Source: Oleiagrimonas sp036379395 (lineage in GTDB: Bacteria > Pseudomonadota > Gammaproteobacteria > Xanthomonadales > Rhodanobacteraceae). Taken from it: DNA of 25,608 nucleotides. Below, one piece after another: positions 1-8,128 of the stretch (within the stretch, counting starts at the first letter, position 1; each line of letters opens with the position of its first letter). Position numbers and translations under genes: made by a program. The notes under the pieces are model-generated. The model ran no database searches. It saw only the letters and a program-made list of their open reading frames with translations, and was not told the DNA's origin. Location: contig DASVGR010000067.1 in assembly GCA_036379395.1 (NCBI GenBank), forward strand, positions 1-25,608. Direction: 5' to 3'.

Positions 1-1
1 G

Positions 2-154
2 GGCCGCGCCTGGGTGTACGCGCTGGCGGCGGCCGGGCAGGTCGGCGTGGCCAACCTGCTGGACCTGATCGAAAAAGAAATGCGCGTGGCCATGACCCTG
101 ACCGGCGCCAAAACCATCGCCGACATCACGCGCGATTCGCTGGCCGATTTTTGA
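2..154 (+). CDS. lldD: L-lactate dehydrogenase (FMN-dependent), C-terminal fragment
   Basis: Only the last 50 codons are present; the gene enters from the left edge in frame 2. The translation begins GRAWVYALAAAGQ and continues through NLLDLIEKEMRVAMTLTG to a TGA stop at 152-154. This closely matches my memory of the C-terminus of E. coli LldD (GRAFLYALATAGQ…NLLNLIEKEMKVAMTLTG). LldD is a membrane-associated FMN flavoenzyme that oxidises L-lactate to pyruvate and passes electrons to quinone. The active-site residues lie upstream, outside the window. The protein ends soon after the conserved block and lacks the extra tail of the E. coli protein. A glycolate-oxidase paralogue is possible, but the local match favours lactate dehydrogenase. 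Confidence 0.88.
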   Translation, partial: GRAWVYALAAAGQVGVANLLDLIEKEMRVAMTLTGAKTIADITRDSLADF

Positions 155-192
155 TCGCGCTGATCGAACGGGTGCGGGGCTTGGCATGTCCC

Positions 193-270
193 GTAGGAGC
201 GCGCCTGCGCGCGAATGGCGCCGAAATGGGTTGGCACATCTGGCCATTCGCGCGCAGGCGCGTTCCTGCG
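193..270. repeat. Palindromic intergenic repeat (REP-like family A), copy 1
   Basis: Two facing arms, GTAGGAGCGCGCCTGCGCGC followed by AATGGC, and its near-complement ending GGCGCGTTCCTGCG, enclose about 20 bases. It lies just downstream of the lldD stop codon, so the transcript could fold into a long GC hairpin acting as a terminator or 3'-end stabiliser. The same arms recur at 2068, 5149, 11465, 14676 and (degenerate) 18881. This is a REP-like family: short palindromic non-coding elements, commonly mobilised by RAYT transposases in this kind of genome. No such transposase lies in the window. Confidence 0.85.
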
Positions 271-384
271 AGGGAAACTCGAAAACCACCTTTCCCCGTC
301 CATGGTGATTTCCGCCGGCAGAAAAATCGGTTATTCGAAGTCTTCCGTGGGATGCGAAAATGGCCGTCATCTTCCCGGATCGCC

Positions 385-2028
385 ATGCCCATGCTGCGCC
401 TGTCCAATCTCATCTTGCCGCTGGACCACCCGGCCGAGGCGCTGCCGCGGGCCGTCTGCGTCGCGCTTGGCATCAAGCGTGCCGACTTGCGCGGGTTCAC
501 GGTATTCCGACGCGGCTATGACGCGCGCCGGCGTGGCGCCATCGCGCTGGTCTACACGGTCGACGTGGACGTAGCCGATGAGGCCGCGTTGCTGGCGCGG
601 CACGCCGACAACGCGCATGTGAAACCGGCGCCGGACATGCGTTACCGCGTGCCGGTCGTGACGCGGCAACCATCGCACCGGCCGCTGGTGATCGGCTTCG
701 GCCCGTGCGGCATCTTCGCCGCGCTGATCCTGGCCGAGGTCGGCTTGCGCCCGATCGTGCTGGAGCGCGGCAAGGCCGTGCGCGAGCGCACCAGGGACAC
801 CTGGGATTTGTGGCGCAAACGCCAGTTGCACGAAGACTCCAACGTGCAGTTCGGCGAGGGCGGCGCCGGCACGTTTTCCGACGGCAAGCTGCACAGCGGC
901 ATCCGCGATCCGCACCACTACGGGCGCAAGGTGCTGCGCGAATTAGTCGACGCCGGCGCGCCGGAAGAAATCCTGTACCTGAGCAAGCCGCACATCGGCA
1001 CGTTCCGTCTGGTGACGATGGTCGAACGCCTGCGCGCGCGCATCGTCGAGCTGGGCGGCAAGATCCGTTTCGGCCAGCGCGTCGACGATTTGCTGATTGA
1101 AACCGACGCACGCGCCGAGCGCCATGTGCGCGGTGTGCGTCTGGCCGGTGGCGAAGAACTGCGCGCCGACCACGTCGTGCTGGCGCTGGGCCACAGCGCG
1201 CGCGACACGTTTGCCATGCTCGACGCGCGCGGCGTGCATCTGGAAGCCAAACCGTTTTCGATCGGCTTTCGCATCGAGCATCCGCAATCGCTTGTCGACC
1301 GCGCGCTGTTCGGTGCGCAGGCCGGCCATCCGCTGCTGGGCGCGGCCGATTATCACCTCGTGCACCACGGCGCCGACGGGCGCTCGGTGTACAGCTTTTG
1401 CATGTGCCCCGGCGGCACCGTGGTGGCCGCGACCAGCGAGCCGGGCCGCGTGGCCACCAACGGCATGAGCCAGTATTCGCGCAACGAGCGCAACGCCAAC
1501 GCCGCCATCGTGTGCGACATCCGCCCGACCGACTACGCGCCGTACGGCGAAGGCCCGCTGGCCGGCATCGCGCTGCAGCGGCATTGGGAGTCGCAGGCGT
1601 TCGAGCTGGGCGGCGGCGACTACAGTGCGCCGGCCCAGCGCGTTGGCGATTTTCTGGCCGGCCGCGCGACCACGGCCCTGGGCGAAGTGATGCCGTCGTA
1701 CCAGCCGGGCGTGCGCTTGACCGACCTGTCCGCCGCGCTGCCTGATTACGCCGTCGCCGCCATCCGCGCGGCCATTCCGGCCTTCGCGCGCAAGCTGCGC
1801 GGCTACGACCTGGCCGACGCCATGCTCACCGGCGTGGAAACGCGCACGTCCTCGCCAGTGCGCGTCCGCCGCAACGACGATGACCTGCAAAGCCTCAACA
1901 CGCGCGGCCTGTTCCCGGCTGGCGAAGGCGCGGGCTACGCCGGCGGCATTTTGTCGGCGGCCGTCGATGGCATCCGCGCGGCCGAAGCTGTCGTCGAAGC
2001 TGTCAGCGGCCAAGCTCACAAAGCCTGA
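385..2028 (+). CDS. NAD(P)/FAD-dependent dehydrogenase, COG2509 family
   Basis: A 547-residue flavoprotein. The N-terminal ~95 residues (LRLSNLILPLDHP…) form the small leading domain typical of the COG2509 'uncharacterised FAD-dependent dehydrogenase' family. A Rossmann dinucleotide fold follows with GFGPCG at about 104-109 and an acidic strand end (VLERG). FSDGKLHSG at about 168-176 and a C-terminal GLFPAGEGAGYAGG block resemble the second FAD contact. The family is widespread, usually about 530-550 residues, and its substrate is not established, so no symbol is given. The frame is open back to 151, but homologues begin near MLRL; ATG 385 (GGA 5 bases upstream) or ATG 391 is the likely start. 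It is convergent with the methyltransferase at 2111. Confidence 0.85.
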   Translation: MPMLRLSNLILPLDHPAEALPRAVCVALGIKRADLRGFTVFRRGYDARRRGAIALVYTVDVDVADEAALLARHADNAHVKPAPDMRYRVPVVTRQPSHRPLVIGFGPCGIFAALILAEVGLRPIVLERGKAVRERTRDTWDLWRKRQLHEDSNVQFGEGGAGTFSDGKLHSGIRDPHHYGRKVLRELVDAGAPEEILYLSKPHIGTFRLVTMVERLRARIVELGGKIRFGQRVDDLLIETDARAERHVRGVRLAGGEELRADHVVLALGHSARDTFAMLDARGVHLEAKPFSIGFRIEHPQSLVDRALFGAQAGHPLLGAADYHLVHHGADGRSVYSFCMCPGGTVVAATSEPGRVATNGMSQYSRNERNANAAIVCDIRPTDYAPYGEGPLAGIALQRHWESQAFELGGGDYSAPAQRVGDFLAGRATTALGEVMPSYQPGVRLTDLSAALPDYAVAAIRAAIPAFARKLRGYDLADAMLTGVETRTSSPVRVRRNDDDLQSLNTRGLFPAGEGAGYAGGILSAAVDGIRAAEAVVEAVSGQAHKA

Positions 2029-2067
2029 TTCAAGCACCGCAGCGACGCGTCATGGCCAGATGCCAAC

Positions 2068-2091
2068 GCAGGAGCGTGCCTGCGCGCGATG
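2068..2091 (+). repeat. Half copy of REP-like family A
   Basis: GCAGGAGCGTGCCTGCGCGC matches the left arm of the family A palindrome, with one or two substitutions. No clear complementary right arm follows before the methyltransferase stop codon at 2111. It lies in the 82-bp gap between two convergent genes, and the short internal palindrome could still form a small hairpin. Confidence 0.55.
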
Positions 2092-2110
2092 CGATCAGGG
2101 TCAGCGCCGA

Positions 2111-2755
2111 TCAGGCCTGCGGCTTGCGTGCCACCGCCAAAAACAGGGGATACTCGCGCGTGCTGCCATCGGCGGCCGTATGACGGGTGACGAAGGCCGT
2201 GCTCAGCGACACCTCTTCCAGCCCGGCGCCGCGCAGCCATTGCGCAAACGTGTCACGGTCAAACCCGTGGTGCGCGACGCCGGCCGCGTCGCCGTGAAAA
2301 CTGCCGTCCTCGGTGTCCAGATCGGCCAGCGCGACGCGGCCGCCCGGCGCCAGACGTGCGGCGATGGCTTTCAGCGCGGCCGGCACATCGGCGATGTGGT
2401 GCAGCGTCATCGAGCTGTAGACAAGGTCGAACGGCCCGGCCGGCACGTCGGCGGGAATGGCACCTTCCACCACCGTGACGTTGTCGGTGCCGCGTTGCGC
2501 CAGCTTGCCGCGCAGCACGTCCAGCATGGCCGCCGAGCTGTCCAGCGCCGTCAGCGTGGCCACGCGCGAGGCCAGGATCATCGTCAGCAAGCCGGTGCCG
2601 GCGCCCAGTTCCAGCGCACGTTCCGTGCCTTGCGGCGCCAGCGCGTTGCGGATCGCGCGTGCCACTTTCTGCCCGGTCAGCACGCGGATGGGGTCGTCGT
2701 CCCACTGGTCGGCCAAGGTGTTGAAGCGTTCGATGTTGGCATCGGTGGCGGTCAT
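2111..2755 (-). CDS. Class I SAM-dependent methyltransferase
   Basis: A 214-residue protein with a single Rossmann-type methyltransferase domain. Motif I is ELGAGTGLLT (about 49-58), the acidic residue after strand 2 is in LTALDSS (about 68-74), and the post-motif segment VYSSMTLHHIADV (about 112-124) resembles the UbiE/COQ5-like Methyltransf_11 group. The N-terminus ERFNTLADQWDDDP is also typical of that group. The substrate cannot be told from sequence; it could act on a small molecule. The chosen ATG has GGAG seven bases upstream, and upstream in-frame extensions look like non-coding sequence. It converges with the FAD dehydrogenase and diverges from the YciI gene. Confidence 0.85.
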   Translation of the reverse strand: MTATDANIERFNTLADQWDDDPIRVLTGQKVARAIRNALAPQGTERALELGAGTGLLTMILASRVATLTALDSSAAMLDVLRGKLAQRGTDNVTVVEGAIPADVPAGPFDLVYSSMTLHHIADVPAALKAIAARLAPGGRVALADLDTEDGSFHGDAAGVAHHGFDRDTFAQWLRGAGLEEVSLSTAFVTRHTAADGSTREYPLFLAVARKPQA

Positions 2756-2934
2756 GGACGGTCTCCGGCGAAAGGATGCCACCACCATAAACGCGCCCAT
2801 CGCTGGCGGCGCTGCTCCAGGTCAACGCGTCCAGGTCAACGCGCCTGGATCGACGTGCCGGCTGACGGCCATCAACGCCCCCTTGCGGGCGTCTGGCACA
2901 CTGGACGATGTTGATCGACAGAAAGGTTTGCTGC

Positions 2935-3267
2935 ATGTGGTACGCCATCATCGCCACCGACGCCATCGGCTCGCTCAAGCGCCGCATGACGGCCACGCGC
3001 GCGCATCAGGCGCGCATTGACGCGTTGCGCGCGCAGGGACGCATCCTGCTCGGCGGCGTCAGTCCGGCGGCGGAATCCGAATTTGGCGCCGGTCGCGCGG
3101 GCTTTGTCGGCAACCTGCTGGTGGCGCGCTTCGACAACCTCAAGCAGGCGCGCGACTGGTCCGACGCCGACCCGTTCTGGGAAGCCGGCGTGTACGCCGA
3201 CGTCAGTGTGTGGCCGTGGCTGCCGACGCTGCTGGAGCCGGATCTGCAAGCTCTGGCGGAAAAGTGA
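2935..3267 (+). CDS. YciI-like family protein
   Basis: A 110-residue protein that starts MWYAIIATD and keeps the features of the YCII dimeric alpha/beta-barrel family: a histidine in the ATRAHQARIDAL helix (about residue 24), the G-R-I-L-L-G-G strand, and the late DWSDADPFWEAGVYADV block that usually carries the conserved Asp-Pro-Phe. Members are small soluble proteins, mostly of unknown role; some catalyse dehydrochlorination or muconolactone-type reactions. ATG 2935 is preferred over the earlier in-frame ATG 2908 because the family starts here and AAAGG lies about 10 bases upstream. It is probably a single-gene unit ending at the terminator at 3274. Confidence 0.85.
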   Translation: MWYAIIATDAIGSLKRRMTATRAHQARIDALRAQGRILLGGVSPAAESEFGAGRAGFVGNLLVARFDNLKQARDWSDADPFWEAGVYADVSVWPWLPTLLEPDLQALAEK

Positions 3268-3273
3268 GCCCAC

Positions 3274-3308
3274 AAAAAAACGGCCGATGCGCGATCGGCC
3301 GTTTTTTT
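3274..3308. terminator. Bidirectional rho-independent terminator
   Basis: Seven A residues (3274-3280), an 8-bp perfect stem CGGCCGAT / ATCGGCCG with a 5-base loop, then seven T residues (3302-3308). The symmetrical A and T tracts mean it can terminate the YciI transcript on the plus strand and the MFS transporter transcript on the minus strand, which end 6 bases before and 19 bases after it. Confidence 0.95.
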
Positions 3309-3327
3309 GCCGCAAACGCGAACGCCA

Positions 3328-4731
3328 TCAGCGCGCGCGAATGCCCTTGAACAATTCTTCCTCGATTTCTTCCAGCGAGCGGCCCTTGGTTTCGGGCAGC
3401 GGGAAGATGGCGATCAGCAGGTAGAAGACCGTGCACAGCGCAAACAGGAAGAACAGTCCGCTGTAGCCGACGGCGTCGACGATGTAGATGAACACGCTGC
3501 CCAGCAAGGCGGAAGTCAGCGAGTTGGCGCACAGTGCCACCGACATGCCCTTGGCGCGGATGGCCAGCGGCATCACCTCGGAAATGGCCAGCCACACCAC
3601 CACGCCCGGGCCGACGGCGTAGGACACCACGAACGCCATCATGCCTGCCAGTGTGCCGTAGCCGGCGAACGGCGTGCCGGGAAACAGCAGCTGCACCACG
3701 CCGACGAACGCGGTGGACACCACGATGCCGGCAGTACCGAAAATCAGCAGCGGACGCCGGCCCAGCTTGTCCACCAGCGACAGCGCGATGAAGGTGACCA
3801 CGAAGTTGACCAGGCCGATGCCGATGCTGCCGAGAATGGCCACGTGCAGGCCGGATGCGTTGAGCAGCGGCGTGGCGAACTGCAGCAGCACGTTGATGCC
3901 GGTCAGCTGGGTGAAAATGCCCACGCCCAGCGCGATCAGGAACGCCTTGCGGTAGCCGGGGCGGAACAGCTGTGCCCACGAGCCCTTGCCGCGCGAAGCT
4001 TCCTCGGCGATGACTGCCTTCATTTCGGCCAGCGAGGCATCCACGCTGGCTTCGCCCTGCGTCTTGCCCAGCACGTGGCGCGCTTCGTCCTCGTGGCCCT
4101 TGACGAACAGCCAGCGCGGCGAGCGCGGCAGCGCGAACAGGCCACCGGCCAGGAACACCGCGGCCGGCAGCAACGACGTGCCGAACATGAAGCGCCAGTC
4201 GCCCGTGCCCTTGAGTGCGTAATTGACGACGTAGCCGATCAGGATGCCGAAGGTCAGGCACAGCTGGAACAGCGCGATACCGCGGCCGCGCTGCCTGGCC
4301 GGCAGCGTTTCGGCCAGGTACAGCGGCACCACGATGGTGATGATGCCCACGCCCAGGCCTTCAATCAGGCGCCCGGCGAGAATCATGTGGAAGCTGCCGG
4401 CGATCATCACCAGCACGGTGCCGACGATGTACACGATCGACGACATGTTGATCGACCAGCGGCGGCCGAAACGGTCGGCCATCGAGCCGGAAAAGAACGT
4501 GGCGAACGCGCCGCCGAACAGCACGGCGCCGACGATCAGGCCGCTTTCCGAAGCGCCGAAACCGATGTCGCGCTCCATGAACGCCAAGGCGCCAGAAATG
4601 ACACCGATGTCGAAACCGTACAAAAAGCCGCCCAGACCGGCGAACGCGATGACCAGCATCGCGGTGCGGGTCAGAGGGCAGGCAGGCAGGCGGCCAGCGG
4701 CGGGTGATTGGGTCATGGCAGGTATGGGCAT
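3328..4731 (-). CDS. MFS transporter, sugar porter family
   Basis: A 467-residue inner-membrane protein with about 12 hydrophobic segments and a full set of sugar-porter signatures: GGFLYGFDIGVISGA in helix 1, DRFGRRW in the 2-3 loop, PLYLAETLPARQRG after helix 4, LPRSPRWL after helix 6, QLTGINVLLQ in helix 7, DKLGRRPLLIFG in the 8-9 loop and PLPETKGRSLEEIE after helix 12. These support sugar/H+ symport (XylE/GlcP/GalP-like); the particular sugar cannot be read off. ATG 4731 has GGGGGAG only 4 bases upstream; ATG 4716 (MTQSPAAG) and TTG 4734 are alternatives. It appears monocistronic, with a long upstream region holding possible LacI-type operators. Confidence 0.92.
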   Translation of the reverse strand: MPIPAMTQSPAAGRLPACPLTRTAMLVIAFAGLGGFLYGFDIGVISGALAFMERDIGFGASESGLIVGAVLFGGAFATFFSGSMADRFGRRWSINMSSIVYIVGTVLVMIAGSFHMILAGRLIEGLGVGIITIVVPLYLAETLPARQRGRGIALFQLCLTFGILIGYVVNYALKGTGDWRFMFGTSLLPAAVFLAGGLFALPRSPRWLFVKGHEDEARHVLGKTQGEASVDASLAEMKAVIAEEASRGKGSWAQLFRPGYRKAFLIALGVGIFTQLTGINVLLQFATPLLNASGLHVAILGSIGIGLVNFVVTFIALSLVDKLGRRPLLIFGTAGIVVSTAFVGVVQLLFPGTPFAGYGTLAGMMAFVVSYAVGPGVVVWLAISEVMPLAIRAKGMSVALCANSLTSALLGSVFIYIVDAVGYSGLFFLFALCTVFYLLIAIFPLPETKGRSLEEIEEELFKGIRAR

Positions 4732-4944
4732 CAAGCTCCCCCTCGGTCGGCGCGGTCATGGTTGCGCCGTGGTTGTTGGTTTGGGGGCGCGCGCCGCGGC
4801 ATGCCTTGGCGTTGCCTCGACGCTCGCTCCCGGATCTTCAGGCCGCATGGCAACCGCGTCCGCATGTGGCGGTCGCGATCGGCCGGGCGGCCGTGCATGG
4901 AACGCGTGGTTTGCCGGCATGTCCGACACCGGGGACCACGTCGA

Positions 4945-4956
4945 GGAAACGTTTGC
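4945..4956. promoter_or_regulatory. Possible LacI-family operator (distal)
   Basis: GGAAACGTTTGC has an 8-bp perfect core AAACGTTT and is symmetric at 10 of 12 positions. ACGT-centred palindromes of this kind are the usual operator form for LacI-family sugar regulators. It lies about 215 bp upstream of a sugar porter and 76 bp from a second such site. No LacI-family gene is in the window, so this is inference from motif and context. Confidence 0.3.
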
Positions 4957-5020
4957 CCATTCTGGCCATGCCGATCAGGGGCGGATGACGACCAACGCAC
5001 AATTGATGGCGGTCATGCAA

Positions 5021-5032
5021 GGCAACGTTGTC
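5021..5032. promoter_or_regulatory. Possible LacI-family operator at a minus-strand promoter
   Basis: GGCAACGTTGTC is symmetric except at one base pair, with core CAACGTTG. It sits just downstream (minus-strand sense) of a TACAAT -10-like hexamer, so it would overlap the transcription start of the sugar porter. That is a classic repression position. The matching -35 box is poor, which lowers confidence. Confidence 0.35.
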
Positions 5033-5035
5033 TCG

Positions 5036-5041
5036 ATTGTA
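5036..5041 (-). promoter_or_regulatory. Possible -10 box for the sugar porter
   Basis: The minus strand reads TACAAT here, one mismatch from the sigma-70 -10 consensus, in an otherwise GC-rich region. No good TTGACA-like element is found 16-18 bases upstream, so an activator or an alternative spacing would be needed. Confidence 0.25.
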
Positions 5042-5148
5042 CGTGTTATAGCGCATGTGGTGCAGGCTGCATATTCGACACGGCGATAAGGAAGCCCTGG
5101 ATCGAACCGGGTGCAGGTGGCCCTGGATTCAATCAGCGCCGGCCTTGT

Positions 5149-5222
5149 GTAGGAGCCCGCCCGCGGGCGAAAGGTTCTTGCCTTGACTGACATCAGGCCA
5201 TCGCGCGCGGGCGCGCCCCCAC
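5149..5222. repeat. REP-like family A, copy 3
   Basis: The left arm GTAGGAGCCCGCCCGCGGGCG and a right arm ending GCGCGCGGGCGCGCCCCC face each other across about 30 bases. This copy has drifted (GCCCGCCCGCGGGC in place of GCGCGCCTGCGCGC), but keeps the GTAGGAG head and dyad layout. It ends 46 bp before the lipid-transport operon. Confidence 0.75.
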
Positions 5223-5268
5223 ACGCGCTTCCACCGTTGTACGCTGGAGGCGAGTCAAGGTCGAGCCG

Positions 5269-6387
5269 ATGACGACAACCGCCTCCGATGCCACCTGGAT
5301 GCTTGCGCGCGACACGGATATCGTCCTGTCCGGCCATTGGAGCCGGCTGGTCGATGCGCGGCGCCGGCAGGCCCTGCTGGCGCAATGGCGGCAGCTGCCG
5401 CGCCCGGCGCGGACCTGCGCCTGGGACCTGCGCGGCGTGGCCTCGCTGGACAGCACCGGCGCCACCTTGTTGTGGCAAGCCTGGGAGCGCCAGCTGCCGG
5501 ACCGTGTGCAGCTGACGGACGCGCAACGCCACCTGTTCGAATGGCTGGCTGCCACGCCGGATTTGCCGCTGTCGACCCGGCACGCGTCACGCAACCTGCT
5601 GGAAAAGCTTGGCGACGGCATCATGCAGGTGCTGGCCACGGCCGGCGGGTTGTTCCTGCTGAGCGGGCAATTGTTGCTGGACGCGGGCTTTTGCGTGCGC
5701 CACCCGCGCGTCACGCCGTGGAAGGAAATCTCCGCGCAGATCCACCACATCGGTGCCACGGCACTGCTGCTGCTCGGCTCGATCGGCTTCCTGATCGGCG
5801 CGGTGATGACCATCCAGATGGGGTTGGTGCTGCAGGATTTCGGCGCGTCCGGCATGGTCACCGGCATGATGGCCACGGCCGACCCGCGCGAGCTGGGCGC
5901 GGTGGTCGTCGGCCTGTTGATGGCCGGGCGCACCGGCTCGGCCATGACCGCCAGCATCGGCGCCATGCGCATCACCGAGGAATACGCGGCGCTGCAGGCG
6001 CTGGGCGCCTCGCCCAGCCGGCGCCTGGCGCTGCCGCGCGTGGTCGCCGCGGCGGTGAGCTTTCCGCTGCTGGTGGTGTGGACGTGCTGCGCCACGGCCA
6101 TCGGCAGCGCGCTGGCCGCGCACGCGGAGCTGGCCATCAACTACCACCTGTTTCTGGACCAGATGGTTGCGCAGATCCAGCCGGTCAACGTGTGGATCGG
6201 GCTGGGCAAGGGCGTGCTGTTTGGCGTGGTGATCGCCATCGTGGGCTGCTATTTCGGCATGAGCTCGGCGCCGGACGCCGAATCGATGAGCCGCCACACC
6301 ACCATTTCCGTGGTCACCAGCCTGACTGCCATCCTGCTGCTCGACGCCTCGCTGGGCGCGGCGCTGACCAACGTGGGACTGATGTGA
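5269..6387 (+). CDS. MlaE-type ABC permease with N-terminal STAS domain
   Basis: A 372-residue inner-membrane protein. Residues 1 to about 105 form a STAS domain with the LDSTGATLL motif near 60-68. The remainder is an MlaE/YrbE permease with about five membrane segments and the diagnostic block AGRTGSAMTASIGAMRITEE (about 219-238) followed by ALGASPSRRLALPRV. It is the membrane channel of a lipid-handling ABC complex. In classical Mla systems the STAS protein (MlaB) is a separate gene; fusion to the permease is a known arrangement of the second, Pqi/Ttg2-unlike class. It is followed by the ATPase with a 1-base stop/start overlap (TGATG). The Shine-Dalgarno is weak (AAGG about 9 bases upstream). 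Confidence 0.92.
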   Translation: MTTTASDATWMLARDTDIVLSGHWSRLVDARRRQALLAQWRQLPRPARTCAWDLRGVASLDSTGATLLWQAWERQLPDRVQLTDAQRHLFEWLAATPDLPLSTRHASRNLLEKLGDGIMQVLATAGGLFLLSGQLLLDAGFCVRHPRVTPWKEISAQIHHIGATALLLLGSIGFLIGAVMTIQMGLVLQDFGASGMVTGMMATADPRELGAVVVGLLMAGRTGSAMTASIGAMRITEEYAALQALGASPSRRLALPRVVAAAVSFPLLVVWTCCATAIGSALAAHAELAINYHLFLDQMVAQIQPVNVWIGLGKGVLFGVVIAIVGCYFGMSSAPDAESMSRHTTISVVTSLTAILLLDASLGAALTNVGLM

Positions 6388-7187
6388 TGGTTGCCGCCGA
6401 ACCGGTCATCGTCATTCGCGGCCTGGTCAAGGGCTACGGCGCGCAGGCCATCCATCGCGGCCTGGACCTGATTGTCGCGCGCGGCGAATTTTTGTCCGTG
6501 ATCGGCGCGTCCGGTTCGGGCAAGACGACCTTGCTGCACGAGGTGATCGGGCTGGTGAAACCCGACGCCGGCTCCATCCACGTGCTGGGCCGCGAAATCA
6601 ATCATCTGGACGCCGAGGCCGCGCGCGAGCTGCGCCAGCACTGGGGCGTGCTGTTCCAGCGCGGCGCGCTTTTCAGCACCATGAACGTGTACGACAACAT
6701 CGCCTTTCCGTTGCGCGAGCTGCGCAAGGAGGGCATCGCGATCGACGAGGCGCTGGTGCGCGAGGCCGTGGCGCTGAAGCTGCACATGGTGGGCCTGAAA
6801 CCCGATGACGCCTGGAAATTTCCGGCCACGCTGTCCGGCGGCATGCTCAAGCGCGCGGCGCTGGCGCGCGCCCTGATGCTGGAAGCCGAAGTGCTGTTCC
6901 TGGACGAGCCGACCACCGGCCTGGACCCCGCCTCGGCAGCCGAATTCGACGCCATGCTGGCCGCGCTGCACCGGGAGCTGGGCCTGACCGTGATGATGGT
7001 CACCCATGACGTGTATTCGCTGGCCGCGCTCAGTGATCGCATTGCCGTGCTTGATGAGGGAAGATGGTTGACGGTGGGGCCGCTGGCCGAGGTGGCGCGT
7101 TTCGATCACCCGTTCATCCGCGACTTTTTCCGCGCGCACCGCAACGAGGACCCCTTGCGTGACCTGCCCGACTACGGGAGCGCCTGA
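6387..7187 (+). CDS. MlaF-type ABC transporter ATPase
   Basis: A 266-residue cytoplasmic ATPase that powers the lipid transporter. All nucleotide-binding motifs are present in order: Walker A GASGSGKT (40-47), Q-loop LFQRGALFS (about 89-97), signature LSGGM (149-153), Walker B VLFLDEP (about 169-175), and the switch histidine in THD (about 206-208). The RGALFS sequence after the Q-loop glutamine is characteristic of the MlaF/Ttg2A subfamily. The start codon ATG overlaps the permease stop by one base, implying translational coupling, and the MCE gene follows after two bases. Confidence 0.95.
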   Translation: MVAAEPVIVIRGLVKGYGAQAIHRGLDLIVARGEFLSVIGASGSGKTTLLHEVIGLVKPDAGSIHVLGREINHLDAEAARELRQHWGVLFQRGALFSTMNVYDNIAFPLRELRKEGIAIDEALVREAVALKLHMVGLKPDDAWKFPATLSGGMLKRAALARALMLEAEVLFLDEPTTGLDPASAAEFDAMLAALHRELGLTVMMVTHDVYSLAALSDRIAVLDEGRWLTVGPLAEVARFDHPFIRDFFRAHRNEDPLRDLPDYGSA

Positions 7188-7189
7188 TC

Positions 7190-8128
7190 GTGGAAAACCG
7201 CTCGCACGCCATCGTTGCCGCCTGTTTTCTGGCCGTGCTGTGCGTGGCCACCGGCGTCATCATCTACTGGCTGTCGTCGGGGCCGGGCGAGCCGCGCGCG
7301 TACCGCATCGTGACCACGCAGTCGGTGGCCGGGCTGCAGCCGCAGTCGAACGTGGTGTTCAAGGGGCTGCTGGTCGGACATGTCACCCAGGTGGGTTTTG
7401 ACAAGCACGATCCCGACAAGGTGGTGATCGATTTTCGCGTGCGCCGCGGCACCTACGTCACGCATGCGACCTACGCGGAGCTTGCCAAGCAAAGCCTCAT
7501 GGGCGGCGAGATGATCGAGCTGAAACTTGGCAACGGCGACATGCGGCCGCTGACGACCAGCATCGCGCATCCGGCGCACATCCCGTTGCGCCCCGGGCTC
7601 ATGGACAGCCTCAAGGCCTCGGCGCAACGCGACATGGCCGACGTCGGCGCCATTCTGGCCAGCACGAAACAATTGCTCGACAGCGGCAATCGCCGGCATC
7701 TGGCCGCGACCATCGCGCAGGTCGATGCCGCCACGGCCCGGCTGGTGACGCTCGAAAAACAGCTGGCGCCGACATTGCAACGCATGCCGGGCCTGCTTGA
7801 TGCCGCGCGGCGCAGCCTCAGGCAAAGCCAGGCGCTGCTGGCCAATGCCAACCAGCTGGCCAGGGCTGCCAAGGCGCCGGTCGAGCGGCTGGGCACGACG
7901 GAGGATGCGGTCACGCAGCTGGCACATCACGCGGACACGCAAACCGTACCCGACATGGCCGCGCTCAGCCGCCAGCTGATGCGCACCACGCGCGAGCTTG
8001 ACGCCCTGATCGACGAGCTCAAGGCCAAGCCGCAAAGCCTGCTGTTCGGCCCGCCCGCGCATCCGCCGGGCCCGGGCGAACCCGGTTTCAACGCCAACAA
8101 GGGAGACACGCATGAGCGGCATCCGTAG
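7190..8128 (+). CDS. MlaD family (MCE domain) substrate-binding protein
   Basis: A 312-residue protein with a GTG start 2 bp after the ATPase stop. An N-terminal membrane anchor (about residues 7-28) is followed by a single MCE domain (about 36-115), with QSVAGLQPQSNVVFKGLLVG at its start and the SLMGGEMIELKLG strand near its end. The rest is alpha-helical and likely coiled coil (about 130-290), ending in a Pro/Gly-rich tail. MCE proteins form a periplasmic hexameric ring that passes phospholipids between the membranes. The long C-terminal helical region is longer than in E. coli MlaD and more like MCE proteins that build a tube or needle. The lipoprotein gene overlaps its 3' end by 17 bases. 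Confidence 0.92.
   Translation: MENRSHAIVAACFLAVLCVATGVIIYWLSSGPGEPRAYRIVTTQSVAGLQPQSNVVFKGLLVGHVTQVGFDKHDPDKVVIDFRVRRGTYVTHATYAELAKQSLMGGEMIELKLGNGDMRPLTTSIAHPAHIPLRPGLMDSLKASAQRDMADVGAILASTKQLLDSGNRRHLAATIAQVDAATARLVTLEKQLAPTLQRMPGLLDAARRSLRQSQALLANANQLARAAKAPVERLGTTEDAVTQLAHHADTQTVPDMAALSRQLMRTTRELDALIDELKAKPQSLLFGPPAHPPGPGEPGFNANKGDTHERHP

Larger units (their letters stand above)
4732..5268. other. Non-coding stretch between the sugar porter and lipid-transport operon
   Basis: About 540 bases between divergent genes. Short open frames occur on both strands, but none has a good start, recognisable protein or family. It contains two ACGT-centred palindromes (4945-4956 and 5021-5032), a possible minus-strand -10 box at 5036-5041, and REP-like copy 3 at 5149-5222, only 46 bases before the permease start. 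The minus-strand leader of the sugar porter would be about 300 nt if the promoter proposal is right. Confidence 0.6.

Noticed and set aside
151..384. In-frame N-terminal extension of the FAD dehydrogenase back to position 151.
   Set aside because: It runs through the REP-like palindrome and overlaps the lldD stop; homologues start at about 385-391.
943..2037. Long minus-strand open frame in the FAD dehydrogenase gene.
   Set aside because: The plus-strand frame carries the Rossmann motif and C-terminal FAD block; this one shows no family features.
3307..4707. Long plus-strand open frame covering the sugar porter.
   Set aside because: It is the mirror of the MFS gene; translation is His/Gln/Asp-rich with no domain, and the minus strand has all sugar-porter motifs.
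4838..5056. Short minus-strand open frame in the 537-bp gap.
   Set aside because: No ribosome-binding site, no hydrophobic or family pattern, and Arg/Cys-rich composition; it also covers the possible operators.
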